This document shows positions 8,888 through 18,160 of a stretch of DNA of 64,000 nt, one piece after another. Under the pieces are notes generated by a model. That model was not told the DNA's origin. It saw only the letters and a program-made list of their open reading frames with translations, and made no database searches. Both the position numbers and the translations under genes were made by a program. The stretch comes from Bradyrhizobium glycinis (GTDB lineage: Bacteria > Pseudomonadota > Alphaproteobacteria > Rhizobiales > Xanthobacteraceae): NCBI RefSeq assembly GCF_016031655.1, contig NZ_JACCHQ010000010.1:62001-126000 (forward strand), read 5' to 3'. Position 1 is the stretch's first letter. Each line of letters starts with the position of its first letter.

Positions 8888-11800
8888 GCGAGTCATGCGA
8901 CTGCTGCACGACGCCCGCGGCGCGCGTGCCGATGTCGACGGCCAATCGTCCCGGACTCAGCGCGTTGAACTACCGGATCGGAAACTATGCGATCTTCGCC
9001 GAGGCCATGAAGACCGAGCTCTCTCAATTCGATCTGCCAGGCTTGAAGACCCGCGAGCCTGGAGATCCTGCCATCGCTTTGCTCGACGCCTGGGCGATGG
9101 TCGCAGATGTCCTGACCTTCTACCAGGAGCGTATCGCCAACGAAGGCTTTCTGCGGACGGCGGTCGAGCGCCGTTCGGTGCTCGAGCTTGCGACCCTCGT
9201 GGGCGCAACACTGCGCCCGGGCGTTTCGGCATCGGTGAACGTCGCATTTACGCTGGATCAGAATAGCGCTGCGACAATTCCCGTGGGCAGCCGGGTTCAG
9301 AGCCTGCCTGCGCAGGATCAACTGCCCCAGATGTTCGAGGTCTCCGATAACCTCGATGCACGGGCGGCGTGGAACAATTTGGCGCCACGTCTGACCAGGC
9401 CGCAAATCCTGGATGCGAAAGGGGGCCAGACGATCTATGCGGCCGGGCTCTCGACAAATCTCAAGCCCGGCGATCCACTGCTCGTGATCGCTGGCGATCG
9501 GATCGTCAGAACCGTCGCAACCGTCGAGCCCGAACCGCTGCAGGCGCACACCAAGATCAGCCTGTTCAGCCATGACGACAAGAAGCAAACCAACACGGGC
9601 AATGCTGCGCCGCCAGCGTCCCGGATCACCAACTTCGTTGCATTGCTTGAACCTCTCGCCAAACCGCCGGCGGCTTTGCCGGCAGCCGCGCTCGGTGTCG
9701 ATCGCCGCCTGCCGCTCGCTTTTGCGCCGGATTCAGGCACCGTGCCGTTGATGCTTCGACTGCTGAGACCCGAAGCGCGAACGCAGTTCTTCGATGCCTT
9801 GCGTCACGCGACGGTGGCGCCGCCCCCGGGCGGCTCGGTTCACGCATTTCGGGTCAAGGCGGCTCCATTCGGACACAACGCACCACCGAAGGCGGTCACC
9901 GATGAAACCGGTATCGTCATCGGCAGCGAGGAATGGCCATTTTCGGACGCGGTGGCGATCCGCATCGTGATCTCGCCCAAGACGCGGCGCAGGCGGGACA
10001 GGGGCGCCGCCGTTGACATCGAGGAGCTGTTTGACGACTCGCGCAAGTCGGTTCTGGTGCAGATTGCGCGCGGACCGGAAACGGCGAACGTGTCCTTCGA
10101 TCTGCCGAACCGGGACCCGAAGGTCCAGGTTGGCCGGTGGCAGGTGATCGCCACGTTTGATGATCGCAATCGTACCTACACCCTGGAGTTCGACAAATTA
10201 GCCTGGTTTTGCAAGATCAGCCATGACGCAGAGAGTGCGGTCCTGACCGTGAATACGAACGGGCGTACGTTCGAAATGCCGATCGGTCATGCAGCCGAAA
10301 CCGCGACAGGCGGCGAACGATTGCGGGTCTCGACGATGCATGCCCTGGCGATTGATCGCGAAGCGGCGCTGGCGATTGATCGCGAAGCGGCGGCAGAGTC
10401 CACCCTGCGGAACGTGATCGATCTCGATGCGGCCTATGATCAGATTGTCCGCGGCAGCTGGATCGTGATCGATTTCGGGGAGCCGCGCGTTCTTCCGGAG
10501 CCGCGCCGGCCCGTGATCACGCAGGTCGATAAGGTAGAAAAGGTCTCGGTTGCGAAGTACGGCATTACGGGGCGGGTGACCCGCCTGCATCTGAAGGACG
10601 ACTGGCTCGACGAGGACACCTTGATGCTGTCGGCCGTGCGGGGCGTGTCCGTGCTTGCGCAGAGCGAAATGCTCGAGCTTGCCGAAGCGCCGATCAAGGA
10701 GGAGATCTCCGGAGACACCATCGAGCTTGCCGATTTCTATGGCGAGCTTCCGATCGGCCGCCGGCTCATCGTCGAAGGTGAGCGCACCGACATCGAGGCG
10801 ACGCGCGGCATTAAAGGTGCGGAACTCGTGACCGTCATGGGAGTCGAGTTGCTTCCAAAGGACGGCGATCCAGCCTACTACCCGGGCGAACGCGTTCATT
10901 CCCGGATCAAGCTCGCAAGCTCGCTCGGCTATCGCTACAAGCGCGACACCGTCGTGATCCACGGCAACGTTGCCTTGGTTACCCATGGGGAGACCAAGCG
11001 CGAGGTGCTGGGCAGCGGCGATGCGTCGCGGGCGACGCAGCAGTTCACTTTGCGGCAGGGACCAGTCACGCACCTTGCCGCTTCGACGCCCAGTGGAACG
11101 AAGTCGACGCTCGAGGTTCAGGTCAACGGCGTTCCCTGGACGAAGGTCGATTCCTTCGTCGATGCCGGCCCATTCGATCGCTGCTACATCACGCAAACCG
11201 ACGAAGCCGACAAGACGACGATCATATTCGGTGATGGTGTCAATGGCATGCGACTGCCGACCGGCCAGGAAAATGTCACGGCATCCTACCGAGTCGGACT
11301 CGGCTCCGACGGCAACGTTTCAACGGGCGCCATCAGCCAGCTCGCGACGCGGCCGTTCGGGGTCAAGGCGGTCGCGAGCCCGTTGTCAGCGAGCGGCGGC
11401 GTGGACCGGGATATCATCGACCAGGGCAAATCGAACATTCCGCGCGCCACGGTAGCGATGGATCGATTGGTCTCTGTCGAAGATTACGCGGCCTTCGCCA
11501 GCCTGTTCGGCGGCGTGGGCAAGGCGGCTGCGATTGCCGTGCCCGGTCGCCGGCCTTTCGTCTACCTGACGGTTGCATGTCCGACCTGGCGGGACAACAA
11601 AGCGTCGCAACACGACAATCTGCGGCAGGCGCTCGCACGGGCCGGCGATCCCAGCATCCTCTTCAGGATCGACACGTGCGAGCTCATGCTCCTGATCGTC
11701 GCCGCGAGGGTCACCGTCGCGCCGAGCCGGACCTGGGCCAATGTCGAGCCGAACATCCGCGCCGCCCTGATCGAACGCTTCGGATATGAACGGCGCGAGC

Positions 11801-12087
11801 TCGGCCAGTCGATCGCATTGAGTGAGATGACGGCCGCCATTCAGGACGTCCCGGGGGTCGCTGGCGTGAATGTGAGCATGTTTGACTCGATGTGCGCATC
11901 GGATGCCAACCTCGATAGCAGCCTCCGGCAAAAGCTGGCCAGTCTGGGCATCGCGCCGGTGGCGTCCTCCATTGAGGTCCGCTCCGTGCGGATCGATCCC
12001 GAGACACTGCAACCGTTGCCCGCCCAGCTCGCTTTTCTGAGCGCGGAGCTCTCCGACACGCTGATCCTCTCGGAGGCCGTCCAGTGA
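8884..12087 (+). CDS. gpJ-like baseplate protein 2 (large)
   Basis: A 1067-residue second baseplate assembly protein, paralogous in layout to the one upstream. It has NRPGLSALNYRIGNYAIF, then PAIALLDAWAMVADVLTFYQ and RTAVERRSVLELATLVGA near the N-terminus, and GLGSDGNVSTGAISQLATRP with SVEDYAAFASLFGG toward the C-terminus, all typical of the eCIS 'putative baseplate assembly protein' family. Around residues 488-504 there is a tandem LAIDREAA duplication caused by a 24-base repeat. Both ends overlap their neighbours by 4 bases. Two gpJ-type genes in a row are common in eCIS of this type; they likely form a heteromeric wedge. Confidence 0.87.
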   Translation: MSESCDCCTTPAARVPMSTANRPGLSALNYRIGNYAIFAEAMKTELSQFDLPGLKTREPGDPAIALLDAWAMVADVLTFYQERIANEGFLRTAVERRSVLELATLVGATLRPGVSASVNVAFTLDQNSAATIPVGSRVQSLPAQDQLPQMFEVSDNLDARAAWNNLAPRLTRPQILDAKGGQTIYAAGLSTNLKPGDPLLVIAGDRIVRTVATVEPEPLQAHTKISLFSHDDKKQTNTGNAAPPASRITNFVALLEPLAKPPAALPAAALGVDRRLPLAFAPDSGTVPLMLRLLRPEARTQFFDALRHATVAPPPGGSVHAFRVKAAPFGHNAPPKAVTDETGIVIGSEEWPFSDAVAIRIVISPKTRRRRDRGAAVDIEELFDDSRKSVLVQIARGPETANVSFDLPNRDPKVQVGRWQVIATFDDRNRTYTLEFDKLAWFCKISHDAESAVLTVNTNGRTFEMPIGHAAETATGGERLRVSTMHALAIDREAALAIDREAAAESTLRNVIDLDAAYDQIVRGSWIVIDFGEPRVLPEPRRPVITQVDKVEKVSVAKYGITGRVTRLHLKDDWLDEDTLMLSAVRGVSVLAQSEMLELAEAPIKEEISGDTIELADFYGELPIGRRLIVEGERTDIEATRGIKGAELVTVMGVELLPKDGDPAYYPGERVHSRIKLASSLGYRYKRDTVVIHGNVALVTHGETKREVLGSGDASRATQQFTLRQGPVTHLAASTPSGTKSTLEVQVNGVPWTKVDSFVDAGPFDRCYITQTDEADKTTIIFGDGVNGMRLPTGQENVTASYRVGLGSDGNVSTGAISQLATRPFGVKAVASPLSASGGVDRDIIDQGKSNIPRATVAMDRLVSVEDYAAFASLFGGVGKAAAIAVPGRRPFVYLTVACPTWRDNKASQHDNLRQALARAGDPSILFRIDTCELMLLIVAARVTVAPSRTWANVEPNIRAALIERFGYERRELGQSIALSEMTAAIQDVPGVAGVNVSMFDSMCASDANLDSSLRQKLASLGIAPVASSIEVRSVRIDPETLQPLPAQLAFLSAELSDTLILSEAVQ
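10345..10392 (+). repeat. 24-base perfect tandem duplication inside baseplate gene
   Basis: Two identical 24-base copies (10345-10368 and 10369-10392) encode LAIDREAA twice. The length is a multiple of three, so the reading frame is kept. It looks like a replication-slippage event; the copies have no differences. Confidence 0.95.
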
Positions 12088-14297
12088 ACACGACAATTGA
12101 TCATCCCAAGCCGCCGTTGAATGAGCGCCTCTACAAGCTGTTGCCGGTGATCTACCGGCAGCGGGACGCAGAGGTAGGTGCGCCGCTGCACCAGCTGCTC
12201 GGGTTGATCGGTGAGCAGGTTGATCTGATCGAGAGCGACATCGCGCAGCTCTACGAGAACTGGTTCATCGAGACCTGCGACGACTGGGTGGTGCCCTACA
12301 TTGGCGATCTGATCGGATATCGGCCTCCGGCGGGGGCGGGAGCGGTGGATGGTGCCGGCGCACAGCCGAACGGCAGGATTCTCTCGGCACGGAGTGAGGT
12401 GGCCAATGCCGTCCGTCTGCGCCGCCGCAAGGGATCGCTGTGGCTGCTCGAACAATTGACGGAGGCGGTAACGGGCTGGCCGGCGCGCGCCGTCGAGCTC
12501 GGCCGCCGGCTCGCGCACAACCAGTCCATCGATCATCTGCGGCTGCGCCGTGGCGGAACGATTGACCTCCGTTCGACGGAGCAGCTTGAGCTGCTCGGTA
12601 CTCCCTTCGATTCCGCGAACCATGCGGTCGAAGTGCGGACCATCGGTTCCGATCGATCGCAGGGCGCTTACAATGCGGCCAACGTCGCGGTCTATGTCTG
12701 GCGGCTGCCGATCTATCCTGTGACGCGAACGATTGCCTACTGCCTCGAAGAAGCCGGTGATCATTGCTACACATTCAGCATTCTCGGCAACGATGCTCCG
12801 CTCTATACTCTACCGGTCGCCGACCCCGAGCCCGAAGACATTGCCGACGAGAGAAATTTGCCGGTGCCGTTGCGCCGTCGCGCGCTCGAGCGACGCGTAA
12901 CGATCGATGGCGTCGAGGGCATCGAAGCGTCAGAACACTATTACGGCGAAGGCAGAAGCCTTGCCGTCTGGGCGCCCGACTGGGCGGGAAACTCCGACGC
13001 CGCGCCCGTGCCGGCGTCGCGCATCATCCCGGCAGATCTGAGCGACTGGCGGTTTCGTCCGCCGCACGGTTACATCGCCGTCGATCCTGAGCTCGGCCGC
13101 TTGGCGTTTCCGCCAACGCAGTCGCCCACCCGGGACGTCCTCGTATCCTACTATTACGCGTTCGGCTGTGACATCGGCGGTGGCGAATATCAGCGCACGC
13201 GAGATGTTCCGTCCGGTGCGCGAGTCTACCGCGTTGGCAAGGGCACCGAGCATGAGACCATCCCAGACGCGCTTGAGGTCTGGAGGGAGGAGGGGTGGGA
13301 GCGTGCTGTCATCGAAGTAATGGACAATGGCGTCTATGGGGAGGAGATCAACATCGAGATCGGTGCGAAGCGCAGCCTCGAAATTCGAAGCGCCAATCGA
13401 AGGCGTCCGGTGATCAATCTGCTTGATCGGCGCGCGGGACACTCTGACGCCTTCATGGTTTACGGCGAGCCGGGAAGCCGGTTCATTCTCGACGGTCTGC
13501 TCGTGAGCGGGCGCGGCATGGAATTTCGCGGTACGTTCGATGAAATCGCGATCCGGGACTGTACCCTGGTCCCAGGTTGGTCGATTCAGGACGACGCCAG
13601 GCTTCGCCGCCGCACCGAGCCGAGCCTTGCGCTGACAAATGTCTCGGCGTGCCTCAGGATCGAGCGCAGCATCGTCGGAGCCATTCACGCCGTACAGGAG
13701 GAGGTCGCGATCGATCCAGTCGTGCTGCATGTCAGCGACAGCATCGTCGATGCGACCAGCGATGACCTGCCGGCGATTGGCGCTGATGAAGGCGCGGTTG
13801 CGCCGGTCACGCTGGCCGCAAAGCGCGCAACCTTCCTGGGACACGTCCATGTCCACGCGGTCGCGTTCGCTGAGAACTCCATCTTCGCCGATCACGTCAG
13901 GGTGGCGCGCCGTCAATGGGGCTGCATGCGCTACTGCTACGTGGCGCCAAACTCGCGTACGCCGCCGCGATATTATTGCCAGCCGGATCTCGTCGAAAAA
14001 GCTCTTCAAGAGAACGAGCAGGAGGCGGAGCATCTTTCGCCCGCGGAACGGCAGGCGTTGCGCCACGCGGAACGGCTGCGCGTCGCGCCCCGATTTGCGA
14101 CGATCCATTTTGGCGAGCCGGACTATGGCCGCTTGGCCACGGACTGCGCAGAGGAAATCAGGCGCGGCGCCGAGGACCGCTCGGAACTCGGTGTATTCCA
14201 CGATCTGTTCGAAGCCCAACGTGCGGCGAACCTGCGTACTCGACTTGCCGACCACGTTCCGGCCGGAACCGAGGTCGGGATCGTTTTTGCCAGCTGA
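12084..14297 (+). CDS. gpI-like tail protein with probable beta-helix
   Basis: A 737-residue protein. Residues 1-75 match the tail protein I start of eCIS proteins: LNERLYKLLPVIYRQRD, then LIGEQVDLIESDIAQLYENWFIETC and VPYIGDLIGYRP. A middle section holds RRKGSLWLLEQLTEAVTGW. From about residue 390 to 600 the sequence is a run of short strands (AVIEVMDNGVYGEEINIEIG, SLEIRSANRRRPVINL, FILDGLLVSGRGMEFRG, IAIRDCTLVPGW) that reads like a right-handed beta-helix. This could be a peripheral, fibre-like part of the baseplate. It overlaps the previous gene by 4 bases and is 10 bases ahead of the DUF6519 gene. Confidence 0.82.
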   Translation: MNTTIDHPKPPLNERLYKLLPVIYRQRDAEVGAPLHQLLGLIGEQVDLIESDIAQLYENWFIETCDDWVVPYIGDLIGYRPPAGAGAVDGAGAQPNGRILSARSEVANAVRLRRRKGSLWLLEQLTEAVTGWPARAVELGRRLAHNQSIDHLRLRRGGTIDLRSTEQLELLGTPFDSANHAVEVRTIGSDRSQGAYNAANVAVYVWRLPIYPVTRTIAYCLEEAGDHCYTFSILGNDAPLYTLPVADPEPEDIADERNLPVPLRRRALERRVTIDGVEGIEASEHYYGEGRSLAVWAPDWAGNSDAAPVPASRIIPADLSDWRFRPPHGYIAVDPELGRLAFPPTQSPTRDVLVSYYYAFGCDIGGGEYQRTRDVPSGARVYRVGKGTEHETIPDALEVWREEGWERAVIEVMDNGVYGEEINIEIGAKRSLEIRSANRRRPVINLLDRRAGHSDAFMVYGEPGSRFILDGLLVSGRGMEFRGTFDEIAIRDCTLVPGWSIQDDARLRRRTEPSLALTNVSACLRIERSIVGAIHAVQEEVAIDPVVLHVSDSIVDATSDDLPAIGADEGAVAPVTLAAKRATFLGHVHVHAVAFAENSIFADHVRVARRQWGCMRYCYVAPNSRTPPRYYCQPDLVEKALQENEQEAEHLSPAERQALRHAERLRVAPRFATIHFGEPDYGRLATDCAEEIRRGAEDRSELGVFHDLFEAQRAANLRTRLADHVPAGTEVGIVFAS

Positions 14298-14307
14298 TGA
14301 GGGTATC

Positions 14308-15705
14308 ATGACGGGTGATTTTACGCGTGACAGTTTCGCACCGGAAAAGGGCTTCACACGCGTTCTGATGCAGCAGGGACGCCCGCAGCTCGATGCCGAT
14401 CTGAATGAACAGGTCGCTATCTTCTGGCACTATTGGCGAACCGTGCTGACCGATCTGGTTGGACCTTACGCCGGCCCGTATGATCGATGCGGCTTCGGCG
14501 TCATCACGCGCGAGGTAACCGCCGATGCGCTGTCGCCGCACGAGCGGGAGGAGTTGCGAGCGCTCTTCAAGGATCCGGGCGAATTCCTGCTTAGCCCCGG
14601 ACGGTACTATGTCGGCGGTATCCTGTGCGAAAACAAGCATTATCTGGCCTATTCCGCTCATCTGGGGTATGGCGAGAGTTTGCTCGCGCCCAAGCGGAAC
14701 GTGCCTTACCTTGTTTATCTCGACGTCTGGGAAAGACCGGTCACCTCGATCGAGGACGAAACGATTGGCGAGCCGGCACTCAATGGAATGGATACCAGTC
14801 TGCGCGCCAGGGTTACTTGGCGCGTTCGGATCGCCGAGCTGGAAAAGAGCGTGTACGGCAGCGGTGATTGCAACAAGGTCAAGGAGCATTGGTCAAGCAT
14901 CACCCACGCTTGGCAACCGGAGCACCGGGGGTGCCTCAAGGTGCGCGTTTCCGATACGGCTGAGGGCGCCGAGCGCGATCACCGGCATCAGGAGGCAGGG
15001 TACCGCGGATCGCACAATCATCTTTACCGCGTAGAGATCCACCATGGCGGCGTGGCAGGCGGCGGCGCGTCGGGGGCGACCTTCAAAGTTTCGCGCGAAA
15101 ATGCGTCGGTGATCTTTCGGATTGCTGAGATCGAGGACAATGTCGTCACGCTTGAAACGTGGGGCCGGGATACGCGCTTCGGCCTACGCGCGGGTGACTG
15201 GGTCGAGATCGACGATGCGGCTGGGCACGGTGCGACGCCGGGCCATCTGTGGCAGATTCAAAAGGTCGACATATCCCGCCGCCAGATCACGCTGAACGGC
15301 TCGCCACGACATGGCAATCTTTCGAACCGGCCCCATCTGCTGCGGCGATGGGATCACAAGGCGGGCGACTCCAAACGAGGCGGCCTCGAGCTGCGCGATG
15401 GGGCCGTGGTCTTGAAAGAGGGGGAAGGCAATAACAACTGGCTCTCGCTGGAAAACGGCCTGCGGATTCAGTTTCACAAGTCAAACCCTGCCAATGTCTA
15501 TCGGCCCGGCGATTATTGGTTGATCCCGGCGCGCGTCGCGACTGGCGCGATGTGGCCGCGCGAACACGGCCACCCCAAGGCCCTTCCGCCGCACGGCATC
15601 GAGCATCACTATGCGCCACTCGCCATAGTATCGTTTGGGTCAGATGGCGTACTCGAAACACGAGGCGATTGCCGTCTCAAATTCAACGTACCCGTGGCCT
15701 TCTAA
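14308..15705 (+). CDS. DUF6519 eCIS protein
   Basis: A 465-residue protein. The in-frame opening extends far left into the previous gene, so I chose the ATG at 14308, which follows the previous stop closely and gives the expected start MTGDFTRDSFAPEKGF. The phrases TRVLMQQGRPQLDADLNEQ and SPGRYYVGGILCEN are typical of DUF6519 proteins, which occur as the last structural gene in many eCIS operons. The N-terminal part resembles the opening of phage tail-spike adaptor proteins; the function is not established. It appears to be the last gene of the operon: the next gene on this strand begins 900 bases later. Confidence 0.8.
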   Translation: MTGDFTRDSFAPEKGFTRVLMQQGRPQLDADLNEQVAIFWHYWRTVLTDLVGPYAGPYDRCGFGVITREVTADALSPHEREELRALFKDPGEFLLSPGRYYVGGILCENKHYLAYSAHLGYGESLLAPKRNVPYLVYLDVWERPVTSIEDETIGEPALNGMDTSLRARVTWRVRIAELEKSVYGSGDCNKVKEHWSSITHAWQPEHRGCLKVRVSDTAEGAERDHRHQEAGYRGSHNHLYRVEIHHGGVAGGGASGATFKVSRENASVIFRIAEIEDNVVTLETWGRDTRFGLRAGDWVEIDDAAGHGATPGHLWQIQKVDISRRQITLNGSPRHGNLSNRPHLLRRWDHKAGDSKRGGLELRDGAVVLKEGEGNNNWLSLENGLRIQFHKSNPANVYRPGDYWLIPARVATGAMWPREHGHPKALPPHGIEHHYAPLAIVSFGSDGVLETRGDCRLKFNVPVAF

Positions 15706-16047
15706 GGCCGCACGATTGTGAGGGAAAATAGAGGTCGCCGCGGACGTGATCCAGCTCGACGAGCCCTGGGTACGGACGGGTATGCGGCCCTTCCGTCCCT
15801 CTGCATTCACCGATCGTTCCGCGTCTCGTCTCGCAGGATAGCTACGGCGCCGGGACCCGCGCGCGGTGTTGCGGCAAGCCGGCCGTTCCTCGAGAATGCG
15901 CCGCACGGAGTGGGAGCATCGCCCGCACCTGACCGTGCAGCCCAGGCAGTCGTAGACCTGTGCGGCCGAGAACAGCTCGCCGTCGGTCGAAATGACCGCG
16001 CCGCGGATGTCGTGATCGCTGATGATGTTGCACGAACAGACGATCAT
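15640..16047 (-). CDS. bfd: Bfd-like [2Fe-2S] protein with atypical C-terminus
   Basis: Starting at the ATG read leftward from 16047, the first 45 residues fit bacterioferritin-associated ferredoxin: MIVCSCNIISDHDIR, then QVYDCLGCTVRCGRC. C4 and C6 with C41 and C44 match the C-x-C...C-x2-C iron-sulfur ligand pattern; C34 and C37 are extra cysteines. Bfd reduces bacterioferritin to release iron. The reading frame runs on to 135 residues and its end overlaps the end of the DUF6519 gene, whereas Bfd proteins are usually 60-100 residues. The tail after about residue 60 is Arg rich and may be the result of a frameshift. The opposite-strand reading frame here is less convincing. Confidence 0.6.
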   Translation of the reverse strand: MIVCSCNIISDHDIRGAVISTDGELFSAAQVYDCLGCTVRCGRCSHSVRRILEERPACRNTARGSRRRSYPARRDAERSVNAEGRKGRIPVRTQGSSSWITSAATSIFPHNRAALEGHGYVEFETAIASCFEYAI

Positions 16048-16063
16048 GCCGGATTCCGTTGCG

Positions 16064-16477
16064 GGATGCGCCGAGACCGTGCTGGTGTTTCCCGAGCACC
16101 GCGCCTTGCTCGGCGAGCTGCCCCTGTTCCAGGCGGTCGAGCGATTGCGCCGGGCCGCGCCGGAGAAGAAGCTGGTGATCGAGGTGAAGAACCGCCGATG
16201 CCGCACTCGCCGCGGCCGTCGCAGGCTTCGACGTGATCCAGGTCGAGAAGTTCTCGCCAGCTGAGATAGCTGCGCTGGTCAAGCGCATGGCATCGATGGC
16301 CTATACAAGGGCTCGTCCGATCATCGCCGCCGCCGGCGGCGTCAACGCGGCAAATGCCGCGGCCTATGCGGCAGCCGGCGCCGATCTCCTGGTCACGTCC
16401 GCGCCCTATCTGGCAAAGCCCAGGGACGTGCAGGTGCAGATTGCGGCAGCCGATGACGGCAGACGCCGTGCGCGGCT
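16064..16477 (+). pseudogene. modD: modD remnant (frameshifted, truncated)
   Basis: The first reading frame (to about 16196) gives AETVLVFPEHRALL and KKLVIEVKNR. The continuing homology is in another frame from about 16197: DAALAAAVAGFDVIQVEKFSP, IAAAGGVNAANAAAYAAAGADLL and SAPYLAKP. Together these are the C-terminal half of ModD, the pyrophosphorylase-like protein linked to molybdenum transport genes and related to quinolinate phosphoribosyltransferase. A single extra base near 16196 explains the break. The N-terminal half is absent. No mod transporter genes flank it, so this is a relic. Confidence 0.75.
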
Positions 16478-16606
16478 CAGTCCCAAAAGGGATGCAGGCG
16501 TTGCGTCACCCACCTACCAGGAGCGACCGCGTCGTCGGAACCTCGGACAACGGCAGGAACACTTTCGGCGGCGCTCCGTTAGCGCAGCAAACGCCGGGAG
16601 TTGTCC

Positions 16607-17464
16607 ATGATCGACTATCCAAAGCCACCTTATCCTGCGCAGCAGCAGCCGATGCCGGGCTCGACGCGGGCCATGCAGCCGCGCCCCGATCACGGCGAGG
16701 AGAGTTACAAGGGCTCCGGCCGTCTTGCTGGAAAGAAGGCCGTCATCACGGGCGGCGACAGCGGCATCGGCCGCGCGGTGGCGATCGCCTATGCGCGTGA
16801 AGGCGCGGACATCGTCATCTCCTATCTGAACGAGGACGAGGATGCGGCCGAGGTCAAGGCGCTGGTCGAGCGGGAGGGACGCAAGGCCGTCCTGATCCCG
16901 GGCGATATCAGCAATCCCGAACATTGCCGCGCCATCGTGCGTCGCACCGTCGAGGCGCTTGGCGGCATCGACATCCTCGTCAACAACGCCGCCCATCAGG
17001 CGACGTTCAAGGACATCGCCGATATCAGCGACGACGAATGGCGGCGGACGTTCGAGATCAACATCCACGCCATGTTCTATCTGGCCAAGGCCGCCGTTCC
17101 CCACATGCGGCCGGGCTCCGCGATCATCAACACGGCCTCTGTCAACTCCGACATGCCGAACCCGAGCCTGCTGGCCTACGCCACGACCAAGGGCGCCATT
17201 CAGAATTTCACCGGCGGGCTTGCGCAGATGCTGGCCGAGAAGGACATCCGGGTCAATGCGGTGGCCCCAGGTCCGATCTGGACGCCGCTGATTCCCTCGA
17301 CCATGTCGGAGGAAAGGGTCAAGAACTTCGGCAAGCAGGTGCCGATGCAGCGCGCCGGCCAGCCGGCCGAGCTCGCGACGGCCTATGTCATGCTGGCGGA
17401 TCCGCTTTCGAGCTACACGTCGGGGGCGACGTTGCCCGTCACTGGTGGCAAGCCGTTCATCTGA
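16607..17464 (+). CDS. SDR family oxidoreductase (YghA-like)
   Basis: A 285-residue short-chain dehydrogenase. I prefer the ATG at 16607, preceded by CGGGAG, over the in-frame TTG two codons earlier. A proline-rich N-terminal extension (about 40 residues) precedes the fold, as in the YghA and glucose-dehydrogenase-like subgroup. Visible motifs are TGGDSGIGRAVA (cofactor loop), NNAA at about residue 130, the Ser of NTASVNS, and the catalytic YATTK. The end TSGATLPVTGGKPF is usual. It likely oxidises or reduces a small alcohol or aldehyde with NAD(P), substrate unknown. It faces the ferritin-like gene tail to tail. Confidence 0.9.
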   Translation: MIDYPKPPYPAQQQPMPGSTRAMQPRPDHGEESYKGSGRLAGKKAVITGGDSGIGRAVAIAYAREGADIVISYLNEDEDAAEVKALVEREGRKAVLIPGDISNPEHCRAIVRRTVEALGGIDILVNNAAHQATFKDIADISDDEWRRTFEINIHAMFYLAKAAVPHMRPGSAIINTASVNSDMPNPSLLAYATTKGAIQNFTGGLAQMLAEKDIRVNAVAPGPIWTPLIPSTMSEERVKNFGKQVPMQRAGQPAELATAYVMLADPLSSYTSGATLPVTGGKPFI

Positions 17465-17557
17465 TCCGACGTGTCTGTTCGCGGCGGAGAGCCGTCGCTG
17501 TGCAAGCACGATGGCCGCGCCGTGGGCGCCGCCATCGTCTTGAACAGTCTGCCGCAA

Positions 17558-18073
17558 TCACGCCGCGTTGGACGCCTTGGCGTTGACGCCTTTGCGAAGG
17601 GCCACCGTGTTCAGCTTGGTGTTGGCGGCCTTCTCTTCGTTCAGATTGGTGGTAAGGAAACGCACGATGTCGTCGTGGCCGAGCTCTTCCGCCCAGGCGA
17701 TCAGCGTGCCGTACCGGCACATTTCATAGTGCTCCACCGCCTGTGCGTTGGCGACGATCGCGGCGTCCAGCACGGCCTTGTCCTCGATCTCGCCGGCGGT
17801 TTCGTCGGCTTCCTTGATCAGGCCGTCGATGGCCGGACAATGCGTGCCGCTCGGCTCCTTGCCGAGCTTGGCAAAGACCTTGTCGAGGCGCTCGACCTGC
17901 TTGTTGGTCTCTTCCAGATGCGCCTTCAGCCCGGCGACGAGATCCCTGTTGGTGGCCTTGTCGATCATTTGCGGCAGCGCCTTCAGGATCTGCTGTTCCG
18001 CGTAATAGATGTCCTGGAGCCCGTGCAGCAGCAGGTCTTCCATCGACTTGATGTCCTTGGTGAAGAATCCCAT
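17558..18073 (-). CDS. Ferritin-like DUF892 protein (YciE/YciF type)
   Basis: A 171-residue cytoplasmic protein. A long in-frame extension is open upstream, but the ATG at 18073 has a clear GGAG ribosome site and gives the family start MGFFTKDIKSMEDLLLHGLQDIYYAEQQI. Helices carry the acidic and histidine residues of the ferritin-like four-helix bundle, for example HLEETNKQVERLDKVF and AVEHYEMCRYGTLIAWAEELG. YciE/YciF-type proteins are linked to stress responses in enterobacteria; the biochemical role is not settled. A small gene starts about 90 bases away on the other strand, so this gap holds divergent promoters. Confidence 0.9.
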   Translation of the reverse strand: MGFFTKDIKSMEDLLLHGLQDIYYAEQQILKALPQMIDKATNRDLVAGLKAHLEETNKQVERLDKVFAKLGKEPSGTHCPAIDGLIKEADETAGEIEDKAVLDAAIVANAQAVEHYEMCRYGTLIAWAEELGHDDIVRFLTTNLNEEKAANTKLNTVALRKGVNAKASNAA

Positions 18074-18160
18074 AAAAGACGTCTCCTTTTCACAATGATG
18101 GCAGTGGAACGCGGGGCGGCCGCCGCTGTTCCATTCCCGTGTGCAGATCGGGAGAGCCGA

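Noticed and set aside
7352..8896. Minus frame of 514 codons inside the first gpJ-like gene
   Set aside because: Antisense shadow of a gene with strong baseplate motifs.
15718..16236. + strand frame of 172 codons after the DUF6519 gene
   Set aside because: Arg-rich and opposite the Bfd-like frame, which has conserved cysteines.
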